A stretch of 64,000 nt of DNA, from positions 62,001-126,000 of the forward strand of contig CAWUJH010000010.1 of assembly GCA_963922875.1 (NCBI GenBank). The letters run 5' to 3'. The number at the start of each line of letters is the position of its first letter. Within the stretch, counting starts at the first letter, position 1. The position numbers were made by a program, and so were the translations under genes. The notes under the pieces were generated by a model. It was not told the DNA's origin. It saw only the letters and a program-made list of their open reading frames with translations, and did no database searches. Below are positions 16,554-24,610 of the stretch, piece after piece. This DNA is from Ketobacter sp963922875 (GTDB lineage: Bacteria; Pseudomonadota; Gammaproteobacteria; Pseudomonadales; Ketobacteraceae).

Positions 16554-17798
16554 TCAGACTCTGAAAGCACGGGTCCGGAAACCGCGGTAGGCCATAGTAG
16601 ACATCACTTTCATAAAAGAGGATAAACCGCCTTCCGCGGGCAATGGATCTTTACCCTGCCCGATTCTCTCAAGTTGCCGCGTGTACCAAGCCACTTCCAT
16701 CATCGCCATTTTATCAATCAATTTGATGCCGGTTTTTATGGGCTTTATCACACTGACAGCCTTGTTACTAGCAAGAACTTTATTGCTGAATTCAGGATCC
16801 AGAGCCAGTGGTCTAGCCATTCCCGCCAAATCCATAGCTCCCGAGGCCAGAGCATCGGCAATACCCTCAGCTGATCTAAAACCACCGGTTATCATTAAAG
16901 GCGCCTTAAGGTTTTGGCGAATTTTCTCTGCGTAATCCATAAAATAAGCTTCGCGTGCTCGGGTCGTGGCTTTCTCCATTTGCTTCCGGTTGACGCCCGT
17001 CATTTCGGGGCTAGCGTAGGTACCACCGGATATTTCAATGAGATCCATACCCATTTCAGCTAAGGCTTTAGCTACATAAAGGGACTCGTCTTCAGTAAAA
17101 CCACCGCGCTGAAAATCGGCAGAATTCAGTTTAATACCCACGTTAAAAGAAGAGCCTACGGCTGCTCGAATGGCTCGATAAAGCTCGGTAACAAATCGCA
17201 TTCGATTATCGATCGAACCACCCCATTGATCTGCACGCTGATTATGCAGCGGAGAGAGGAACTGACTAACTAGGTAGCCATGGGCTCCGTGAATTTGAAC
17301 ACCATCAAAACCAGCCTTTTTTGCCACCTCAGAGGCGGTAACAAACCGTTGAATAATCTCAAAAATTTCGGTTTCTGACAGTGCTCTGGGCGTATTGAAC
17401 ATGCGGTTTAGCGGTGGCTTAAAAGGTATGGCCGAAGGCGCTACAGGCGCAGGCGATAGAATATTCGGACTCTGTTTACCCGGATGATTTAACTGCATCC
17501 AGATTTGGGCACCAGTAACTTTTCCTGCTTGGGCCCACTCGCTAAGCATGAATAAATCTCGTTCGTCTTCGATAACGATATTCTTGGGCTCCCCCAATGC
17601 GCGTTGATCAACCATCACATTCCCAGTAACGAGCAATCCAGAACCGCCATGGGCCCAACGTCGATAAAGATTCACCAGCTCTGGAGTTACCCGGTTATCG
17701 AAAGTCCCCATAGCCTCACTCATGGCTGACTTGGCTAGGCGGTTTTTAAGTATCCTTCCGGACGGTAATTCCAGTGAATCTGTGATCGTCGCAACCAT
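16554..17798 (-). CDS. NADH:flavin oxidoreductase, old yellow enzyme family
   Basis: The 414-residue TIM-barrel FMN enzyme has the OYE signature HGAHGYLVSQFLSPLHNQR followed by WGGSIDNRMRF, and an FMN-phosphate site around MITGGFRS. It reduces activated C=C bonds with NAD(P)H; the physiological substrate is open. An ArsR-type regulator is encoded divergently 142 bp away and probably controls it. A perfect TTGACA lies 64 bp upstream of the start on this strand. Confidence 0.92.
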   Translation of the reverse strand: MVATITDSLELPSGRILKNRLAKSAMSEAMGTFDNRVTPELVNLYRRWAHGGSGLLVTGNVMVDQRALGEPKNIVIEDERDLFMLSEWAQAGKVTGAQIWMQLNHPGKQSPNILSPAPVAPSAIPFKPPLNRMFNTPRALSETEIFEIIQRFVTASEVAKKAGFDGVQIHGAHGYLVSQFLSPLHNQRADQWGGSIDNRMRFVTELYRAIRAAVGSSFNVGIKLNSADFQRGGFTEDESLYVAKALAEMGMDLIEISGGTYASPEMTGVNRKQMEKATTRAREAYFMDYAEKIRQNLKAPLMITGGFRSAEGIADALASGAMDLAGMARPLALDPEFSNKVLASNKAVSVIKPIKTGIKLIDKMAMMEVAWYTRQLERIGQGKDPLPAEGGLSSFMKVMSTMAYRGFRTRAFRV

Positions 17799-17838
17799 TG
17801 AGAGGCCTCAGTTTAAGTAAGTACTGATCAAAACAGCT

Positions 17839-17867
17839 AAGCTAATCATTAATTCGATAGTTGTCAA
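17839..17867 (-). promoter_or_regulatory. candidate promoter of the old yellow enzyme gene
   Basis: On the minus strand TTGACA (17862-17867) is followed after 17 bases by TAGCTT (17839-17844). The -35 is perfect and the -10 is weak, as often seen in regulated promoters. It lies inside the shared control region with the ArsR-type gene. Confidence 0.35.
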
Positions 17868-17940
17868 AGTATAAATTTATGAGCTGATCCAGCCTCTTTT
17901 CGTGTATGATCAACTCACCATTTTAGCGGTATCACCGACA

Positions 17941-18231
17941 ATGAACGACTTGAAGCTTAGCCGCGCATTCAAAGCTCTCTCCAATCCAAATAGGCTCCGC
18001 CTCTACACGGAAATTTTACTGCGCCATGAAGAAGGGGTAACGACGGAACCCGGCTGTGCTCTTACCGAATTATTGCCTATATTGAAAATTGGAGCTCCAA
18101 CTGTATCTCATCACATCAAAGAACTGGTGAACGCCGACCTGATCAGAGTTGAACGCCATGGAAAATTCATAATCTGTCACATCAACGAAATTACCCGGCA
18201 AGCGCTTCAGGACTTCTTAACAGGAAGTTAA
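17941..18231 (+). CDS. ArsR-family HTH transcriptional regulator
   Basis: The 96-residue winged-helix protein has the ArsR pattern LSNPNRLRLYTEIL, then LKIGAPTVSHHIKELVNADLI (recognition helix) and VERHGKFIICHI (wing). I chose the ATG at 17941 (MNDLKLSRAF); the frame stays open to 17902, but that part runs into the divergent promoter. Two to three cysteines are present, but no CxC metal site on the recognition helix, so a metal sensor of the classical type is unlikely. It most likely regulates the divergent old yellow enzyme gene. Confidence 0.85.
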   Translation: MNDLKLSRAFKALSNPNRLRLYTEILLRHEEGVTTEPGCALTELLPILKIGAPTVSHHIKELVNADLIRVERHGKFIICHINEITRQALQDFLTGS

Positions 18232-18367
18232 GCACCGAAAGTTCACGACCAACATCTGAGCAAAGACTGGAGTCATCCCGGTCAAATAGGTATGATTTGA
18301 TATCAATACTAAACACTGCAGCGCAGCTATCAAATCCTCGCAACTTAATCCAAGTAGGAAGGCATTC

Positions 18368-19381
18368 ATGGAAATCATAAAGACTCTGGGTGAGCACATC
18401 ATCGATGAACAAAGAGAGCACCCGGAAGCCAGTGGTGAGCTTAGCTCTCTCTTTTCCTCAATTCGCTTAGCCGCCAAGATTCTTCACCGGGAGATTAACA
18501 AGGCTGGGCTGGCAGACATTACCGGTGCCTCAGACTCCGAAAACATTCAGGGCGAACAGCAACAAAAACTGGATGTATACGCCAACGAGCGTTTTAAAAA
18601 CGCCTTGGCCCAGCGTGGCGTGGTGTGCGGTATTGCCTCAGAAGAGGAAGATCAGTTCATTAAATTTGAAGAAACCAAGAATCTCAATGGTAAATACGTG
18701 GTTTTAATGGATCCCTTGGATGGCTCATCTAACATCGACGTCAACGTATCCGTAGGCACCATTTTTTCCGTTTATAAACGCGTTTCGCCCATCGGTACCA
18801 AAGTAACTGAGGCCGATTTTCTACAACCAGGCCATAAACAAGTGGCTGCTGGATATGTGGTTTACGGATCCTCTACTATGCTGGTGTATTCAACCGGCAA
18901 TGGTGTCTCTGGCTTCACCTATGATCCTACCATTGGGGTATTCTGTCTCTCGCACCCTAACCTCACCGTACCGCAAAACGGCAAAATCTACTCGGTAAAT
19001 GAAGGCAACTATATCCACTTCCCAGAAGGTGTGAAAAAGTACATCAAGTATTGCCAGGAAGAAGACGACGCCACCAATCGCCCCTACACTTCTCGGTATA
19101 TCGGTTCATTAGTATCGGATTTTCACCGTAACTTAATAAAAGGCGGCATCTATCTTTACCCCACCTCCAGTCGCTACCCCAACGGTAAACTCCGCCTGCT
19201 TTACGAATGTAACCCTATGGCATTCTTAATTGAACAAGCCGGCGGCAAAGCAATAGCCGGTCCTGACCAGAGAATACTGGACATTGAGCCCACTAAACTC
19301 CATCAACGCTGCCCATTTTTTGTAGGCTCACCTCTGATGGTGGATCAGCTAGAAGGATTTATTACAGAGTTTGGCGACTAG
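18368..19381 (+). CDS. fbp: fructose-1,6-bisphosphatase class 1
   Basis: The 337-residue enzyme is typical class 1 FBPase: the metal site ASEEED, then VLMDPLDGSSNIDVNVSVGTIF, and the C-terminal KLRLLYECNPMAFLIEQAGGKA that closes the active site. It is a gluconeogenic enzyme, cytoplasmic and Mg-dependent. AGGAAGG precedes the ATG. The sugar dehydrogenase gene follows after 3 bp, so the two are probably cotranscribed. Confidence 0.97.
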   Translation: MEIIKTLGEHIIDEQREHPEASGELSSLFSSIRLAAKILHREINKAGLADITGASDSENIQGEQQQKLDVYANERFKNALAQRGVVCGIASEEEDQFIKFEETKNLNGKYVVLMDPLDGSSNIDVNVSVGTIFSVYKRVSPIGTKVTEADFLQPGHKQVAAGYVVYGSSTMLVYSTGNGVSGFTYDPTIGVFCLSHPNLTVPQNGKIYSVNEGNYIHFPEGVKKYIKYCQEEDDATNRPYTSRYIGSLVSDFHRNLIKGGIYLYPTSSRYPNGKLRLLYECNPMAFLIEQAGGKAIAGPDQRILDIEPTKLHQRCPFFVGSPLMVDQLEGFITEFGD

Positions 19382-19384
19382 GCA

Positions 19385-20539
19385 TTGAAACCCGTCTTAT
19401 TGCAAAGGATCACAGCAACCTTAATGACCTTCACTGCCGTTTGCGACGTTGACGCTGCGGCATCCGTGGTCACAACAAAACAGACCACAGTAAGCTTGGA
19501 AACTGTAGCTGAAGGCCTGGATCATCCCTGGGGTCTCACCTTCATCAGCCAGGACAAGTGGCTCGTGAGCGAACGACCCGGAACCTTGAGACTGGTAGAA
19601 AAAGGTAAAGTCGGCCCGCCGCTGAACGGCTTGCCTACCATCGATGCGGGAGGACAAGGTGGTTTACTCGATCTGCTCTACCATGAACCCTGGTTGTACT
19701 TTAGCTTTTCAGAACCAGGCCCCAACGGAACCAACTCCACAGCCGTTGCCCGAGGCAAGCTAAACCAGCAGCAGCTGGAGGCCGTGGAAATCATTTTCAG
19801 ACAAGCACCCAAAGTGAAATCGAGCGTTCATTTTGGATCCCGCCTAGCGCTAACCAAAGATGGGTATCTCTATATAACTTTGGGGGACCGCGGCAGTTAT
19901 CGGGACAAGGCTCAAACACTTGATAACCATTTCGGCAAAGTCGTTAGAATTTGGCCTGATGGCAAAATACCCCCCGATAACCCCTACGGTAACAACAGTA
20001 GAAACAGCAACCAGAGCGGCCACACCGAAAAGCTTTCTGAGATCTGGTCCTATGGTCATCGGAATATCCAGGGGGCAGCACTGCATCCAACAAGCAACGC
20101 ACTCTGGATACATGAGCACGGCCCCAAAGGTGGGGACGAAATCAACATTCCAGATGCAGGTAAAAATTATGGCTGGCCAGTCATCACCTACGGCAACGAA
20201 TACTCTGGCGGCAAAATTGGTGAGGGCACCCAAAAAGCTGGCATGGAACAACCACTGTATTATTGGGTGCCATCCATTGCCCCCAGTGGCATGACCTTTT
20301 ATACGGGCAACCTATACCCACAATGGCAAGGTGACCTGTTCGTGGGATCACTTAAATTCAAGCAATTGGTTCGCTTGGAATTAGAAGGCAATAAAATCAT
20401 CGCTGAAGAACGCATGTTTCAAAAGGCCATTGGCGAGCGCATTCGTCACGTAACCCAAGGACCGGATGAAAAACTCTACCTTTTAACGGATAGCAGCAAT
20501 GGCAAAATTATCCGCATAGATCAGGCACCGCCCAAATAA
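19385..20539 (+). CDS. PQQ-type soluble aldose sugar dehydrogenase (YliI/Asd-like)
   Basis: The 384-residue six-bladed beta-propeller of the GDH/Asd family has AEGLDHPWGL, HFGSRLALTKDGYLYI, YGHRNIQG and HEHGPKGGDEIN, segments that bind PQQ and calcium. A TTG at 19385, 3 bp after fbp, gives a short signal peptide (about 26 residues ending DVDAAA). The next Met (19424) would lose half of it, so I keep TTG. It oxidises sugars in the periplasm if PQQ is available; no PQQ synthesis genes are in the window. Confidence 0.88.
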   Translation: MKPVLLQRITATLMTFTAVCDVDAAASVVTTKQTTVSLETVAEGLDHPWGLTFISQDKWLVSERPGTLRLVEKGKVGPPLNGLPTIDAGGQGGLLDLLYHEPWLYFSFSEPGPNGTNSTAVARGKLNQQQLEAVEIIFRQAPKVKSSVHFGSRLALTKDGYLYITLGDRGSYRDKAQTLDNHFGKVVRIWPDGKIPPDNPYGNNSRNSNQSGHTEKLSEIWSYGHRNIQGAALHPTSNALWIHEHGPKGGDEINIPDAGKNYGWPVITYGNEYSGGKIGEGTQKAGMEQPLYYWVPSIAPSGMTFYTGNLYPQWQGDLFVGSLKFKQLVRLELEGNKIIAEERMFQKAIGERIRHVTQGPDEKLYLLTDSSNGKIIRIDQAPPK

Positions 20540-20540
20540 A

Positions 20541-21536
20541 CTACTGCCAACCAAAATCGCGATCCAAATACTCATACAGCGCTTGATTTAGTGGCTCAAA
20601 AAACGCGACCATTTTTTCTCGGGTTGCAGGATTTAGTGGCACTTTAGGTCCAGAATTTTTAACCGGAGACTCAACCGGCTCGTAGGCTGGAAGCTCCAAG
20701 AACTCATAGACTTGTTTTGCCGTCGCTACCGGCTCAGCAAAAAAATCTTCTGCCTTAAGCACTAACGCCTTTTCACGACCATAGGCCTTAAACAGTGACT
20801 TTAAGAAAGGCAAATAAACACTGTGCTGCAAATAGCCACCACTCCCCACACCCGAAAAAGTGGTAAATCCCCCACCCATTGACGCAGCTGAGTCCAGTTC
20901 GTAGCGAATAATTTCATCGAAATCAGGATAGTCTTTCCACAAAGGGTCTTGTTTGGCTCGCTCCAACAACACGGAATCCCAGCGCCAATGCGCAAAAGAG
21001 CGATCAACTGGATTTCTTAAAATAACCACGATTTTCGAAGTGCCTACCGGCGCCAGCTTAGGTGCCACGTAAGGAAAGGCTGCCAACGGTAACGCTGGTG
21101 AACAATAGCCGGTAATTGCAGTACCGTACTTGTCTTTCACCTCTTGACCTTCTTCTACCGTTGGAAATTGCGCCATCATCATTTTACTGGTAGGCAAATA
21201 ACCACCAACGCCCACCTCTTTCGCCATAGGCAGTACAACACAGGGATGCTGCATAATGTAATCTGACAACAACGAGGTACCCGAGCGAACAGCTCCCAAG
21301 CTTATAAAATCAGGTGTCATCCGCGGCTTACTCATTTTTGAACGAATGGCAACGCGCCAAATGGGCGGGCGAATGAAGTAGTAATCCAGAAACTGGCGCT
21401 GGATAACAAGCCCTGTTTTTTTAAACTTGGATGTGGTCTGCATGATCCTCTGATCCAGACGCGAGGCTTTTTCAATTTTTTGCAGTTTTTCCACTTCCGG
21501 CTGCAAAGCAGTATTATTATTGTTTTTGTTTGCCAT
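20541..21536 (-). CDS. sulfotransferase (carbohydrate type)
   Basis: The 331-residue protein has the PAPS-binding loop in SLGAVRSGTSLLSDYI and the 3'-phosphate motif in VILRNPVDRSFAHWRWD, as in heparan N-sulfotransferase-like bacterial proteins. It has no signal peptide but a basic, moderately hydrophobic segment (LVIQRQFLDYYFIRPPIW). It probably adds sulfate to a glycan or glycolipid, perhaps to the polysaccharide made by the locus 5-13 kb upstream; this link is inference. AAGGTG precedes the ATG. It ends tail to tail with the sugar dehydrogenase gene. Confidence 0.85.
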   Translation of the reverse strand: MANKNNNNTALQPEVEKLQKIEKASRLDQRIMQTTSKFKKTGLVIQRQFLDYYFIRPPIWRVAIRSKMSKPRMTPDFISLGAVRSGTSLLSDYIMQHPCVVLPMAKEVGVGGYLPTSKMMMAQFPTVEEGQEVKDKYGTAITGYCSPALPLAAFPYVAPKLAPVGTSKIVVILRNPVDRSFAHWRWDSVLLERAKQDPLWKDYPDFDEIIRYELDSAASMGGGFTTFSGVGSGGYLQHSVYLPFLKSLFKAYGREKALVLKAEDFFAEPVATAKQVYEFLELPAYEPVESPVKNSGPKVPLNPATREKMVAFFEPLNQALYEYLDRDFGWQ

Positions 21537-21890
21537 GAAATCACCTTATGGTTTTAATAGTTCTGGATCGGAATTAATAGTAGGCCAAATGCCAAGGCGT
21601 GTCATTTTAATCGGCCTGAACCGTTTTAGCGAACAGTTGGTTTGACCACATAATTAGCCAGCTAAGTATAAGATCACCCAAACTGAACCAACTGCGGGAA
21701 ATTAAGCTTATGAACTTTGAGTCGATCTGGACCCAATACATACAGTATTGACCCGACAATTGATAGCTCACCACAGCGCAAAAAACAACGATATCTGGAT
21801 TTGAAAGCCCCCGAATAAAGCATCTTTGATTGCCCTGAAAAGATTACTTCCGTGCGCAAATACAATCATTTTTTAGAGTCGCTCAGCCCA
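21537..21890. other. 354-bp non-coding gap
   Basis: No supported gene lies here. It must contain the promoter of the sulfotransferase gene and the 3' region of the beta-propeller lipoprotein gene, both on the minus strand. A 63-codon frame inside has no ribosome site or family features. I see no terminator-like hairpin. Confidence 0.4.
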
Positions 21891-24452
21891 TCAGTCATCT
21901 AATTTAATTAACGGATAAACTCTTAGCCCAGTGAGTGAGGTAACATATAACCGCCCCCCAACAACAGTCAACTGCGACCTATGTCCAACGCCATTAATAA
22001 CACCCAGCACTCTTGGTTCCATGGGATCCTTAATATCAACAGCTCTAATATTGCCGATAAAATCCTCCATGTACAGAATATTACCGTCTAAAGCAATCGC
22101 ATAAGTAAATTGTTTGATACAAGCCACAGCGTCTGCCTCAACGTCGCCGCGCAGATCAAACAAGCAAACACGCGAAACAACAGTGGCGGCTAGCCATCTT
22201 TCATTAAATTCAAGCTGCAAAGGATTAAGACGTGTACTGCTTAAGCTCTTGGTAGCTAAACGGCTAACATCGTCCAGGTTCCCAATATCATAAACTTCCA
22301 TAGCAACGCCGTTCGACCAACCAAAAACATAAATCTTGTCCTCGAAAGATTCGATGGAATACGGCATACTCAATACATCAAATCGCGTAATCTCCCGCGG
22401 CTTACCAGGATCACTGATATCATACACAACCACCATCGAGTTCGACATACCTACGTAGAGTAGATCTCCGTAAACACTTAGAGATAACCCAGAACCGCTG
22501 TCTATCTGAACACCTTCTGAATCTTGATAATCCAATGTTTTATAAACTCTAAGGCCATTATTTTTATCAACGCTATATATAAACTGGCCATCCTTATCTG
22601 CAACAAACTGCAAGGAAGATAAATTGTGCTTTAACTCCACTTTACGAGGAGCATCGATATTCTCGACATCAATTAAAGAAGACTCTTTAAAACCCGGAAG
22701 AAACAAGCGATCATCAAGCCATAAAGGTGGCGTAGGATAGGGTGTGGTGAATCCCCCAACTTGAAGATCCAATGAAATAGTACTTATACTAGCATCCAAA
22801 TTAATATAACTAACTCCAATTCTGTTGAATGCCAAGACCTCTTCCTCAACATGTTCAAAACTATTTTTGGCTTTCTTCAAGCTAAATATGTAGCGATCAG
22901 ACAACGATAGCTCTAAAGCATTTCCCCATGACTTAAATCTATGCACTTTTTCCATAGCACAGACTGCATTAACCTGATAGACAACAAGATCATTGTCCAT
23001 AGCTATATAAAGGTAATCATCAATGCTCGACAAACTGATATTTTCAACACTTGAAAGCTTTTCTGTTCTACCGGCTAATCGCCCCTTTTCATCCAACTGA
23101 TAGACTTCAACTGAATTGTCGATATCTAAAGCTATACATCCGCCGATTATTCTAAGGTGATTAAAATTGTTATCGAGTCGTTGTGACTGAACAAATTCAA
23201 GAGCATCGTTTCCATTATAGGCAAACACATCCAGCATGCTATTGGAGGCCACATACAAGTTAAAGTCATCTACAAATAATGCTTTAATATCACCAGCAAA
23301 ACGCCAACTTAAGGTGGCCAAAGGTTGATTGTTTTTGAATTCTTCAATTGAAAACACCACTAATTCAAGTTGGTCAGGCAGCACAGATTCTTTTAGCACA
23401 AAAAGCTTCCCATTCAGCACACTAATCGCCTTTATATCTCCTGTTAGATCCAGCGAAGAACCTAAGGAAAATTCGTTTAAAGAACCTTCTTGATACCAAT
23501 ATATTGTGGAAGCACTGGCGACAAACACCCCGTTATCAGACACCGCATAAAAATCGCCATCTGCCTCAAAAATAGATGTTGGTCTTATCTCTGAGACATC
23601 CAGAACCCGGAGGATTTTTTTGCCTTCGACTATAAGGCTTAAGTATATTTTATTATTTTTATAAGTAATTATTTTAGCGTTGTTTCCTAAGACTGTAGAC
23701 CAAGTGTTTTCGTTATAAACCGCATCCACAAAGGTCTCAATCAGATCAGAATACTCAAATGAATCAAGACCACTCGCGATGGATTCGCTCAAACTTAACA
23801 ACAAGTCTGGCTGCATCAACTGTTCAAACGCTACACTCGAATCCGGTCGCCAGTTAAGGAGTGCTTCATACTTTAAATCACCGACTTCAACCAAGCTAAA
23901 CTTGAGTAACATTCCTGTCATAGCATCTAACAGTCGTTCGAGCTCTGAAACGGAGAACTGGGACCGCACAAAATATTCCAATTTCTTATAAGCAACTTCG
24001 GTTAACAGTGACGCCACCCATCCACCTTGTTTTAATCGCTTCCCCTTGAGCACAACATGCAATGGCATATTTACAGTGCACAAGTCATCGTCAACATCTG
24101 CAGGACAAGATACCTCTACGGTGTAAAACTCCTCGTCGACGATGTCACTTTCTTTCACTGGAATGGTAATAACACCATTATTAACTAGTCCTGAACCCTG
24201 GACCCCGGCGCTTTTACCCCGAGGAAAGTACGACTCTTCCACACCATATATTTTTACCGTGGCGCCTCTAAAGGAATAATGGGACCCTTGACTGTCTGTC
24301 AGCTCCACCTCACCATTAATATTATAATTTTGAAGATTGGCAGGATTAATTTCTGCATTACGTTTACCACCCCCACCACCACAACCTGCCAATGACAAAA
24401 GCGTCAATAATAGCAGGACGTTACTTGGTCCAATTTTTACAAAGAATGACAT
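21891..24452 (-). CDS. large beta-propeller lipoprotein (LVIVD/WD-like repeats)
   Basis: From the ATG at 24452 (GGAG 7 bases upstream) the product has 853 residues with lipobox LAGC (Cys24) followed by a run of five glycines. The first 230 residues after the anchor contain a possible carboxypeptidase-like domain (INGEVELTDSQG, then GATVKIYG). The rest is a long series of blades with motifs such as VYDISDPGKPREITRF and VDIKDPMEPRVLGVI, the LVIVD type of propeller repeat. It is probably an outer-membrane surface lipoprotein that binds protein or polysaccharide. No catalytic motif is visible. The avidin-protease gene is divergent, 158 bp away. Confidence 0.78.
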   Translation of the reverse strand: MSFFVKIGPSNVLLLLTLLSLAGCGGGGGKRNAEINPANLQNYNINGEVELTDSQGSHYSFRGATVKIYGVEESYFPRGKSAGVQGSGLVNNGVITIPVKESDIVDEEFYTVEVSCPADVDDDLCTVNMPLHVVLKGKRLKQGGWVASLLTEVAYKKLEYFVRSQFSVSELERLLDAMTGMLLKFSLVEVGDLKYEALLNWRPDSSVAFEQLMQPDLLLSLSESIASGLDSFEYSDLIETFVDAVYNENTWSTVLGNNAKIITYKNNKIYLSLIVEGKKILRVLDVSEIRPTSIFEADGDFYAVSDNGVFVASASTIYWYQEGSLNEFSLGSSLDLTGDIKAISVLNGKLFVLKESVLPDQLELVVFSIEEFKNNQPLATLSWRFAGDIKALFVDDFNLYVASNSMLDVFAYNGNDALEFVQSQRLDNNFNHLRIIGGCIALDIDNSVEVYQLDEKGRLAGRTEKLSSVENISLSSIDDYLYIAMDNDLVVYQVNAVCAMEKVHRFKSWGNALELSLSDRYIFSLKKAKNSFEHVEEEVLAFNRIGVSYINLDASISTISLDLQVGGFTTPYPTPPLWLDDRLFLPGFKESSLIDVENIDAPRKVELKHNLSSLQFVADKDGQFIYSVDKNNGLRVYKTLDYQDSEGVQIDSGSGLSLSVYGDLLYVGMSNSMVVVYDISDPGKPREITRFDVLSMPYSIESFEDKIYVFGWSNGVAMEVYDIGNLDDVSRLATKSLSSTRLNPLQLEFNERWLAATVVSRVCLFDLRGDVEADAVACIKQFTYAIALDGNILYMEDFIGNIRAVDIKDPMEPRVLGVINGVGHRSQLTVVGGRLYVTSLTGLRVYPLIKLDD

Positions 24453-24610
24453 TCTACTGCTCCATCTAGCACTACTCGAACCACACAATGTTGCTTTACT
24501 TTTTCTGGGAATCAAATCTCGGCAGAAACAAGGCCAACGACCAATGACTAACTATACTGGTTTTACAGCCTGCCCTCATTTGCCACACTGACCACAACTA
24601 AGGAGAGCTT

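Noticed and set aside
21674..21865. 63-codon minus-strand frame in the gap after the sulfotransferase gene
   Set aside because: Composition and lack of a ribosome site suggest chance; no recognisable motif.
24337..24591. 84-codon plus-strand frame with a proline run
   Set aside because: It is the reverse complement of the lipoprotein's glycine-rich anchor region; the avidin-protease has its own strong ribosome site downstream.
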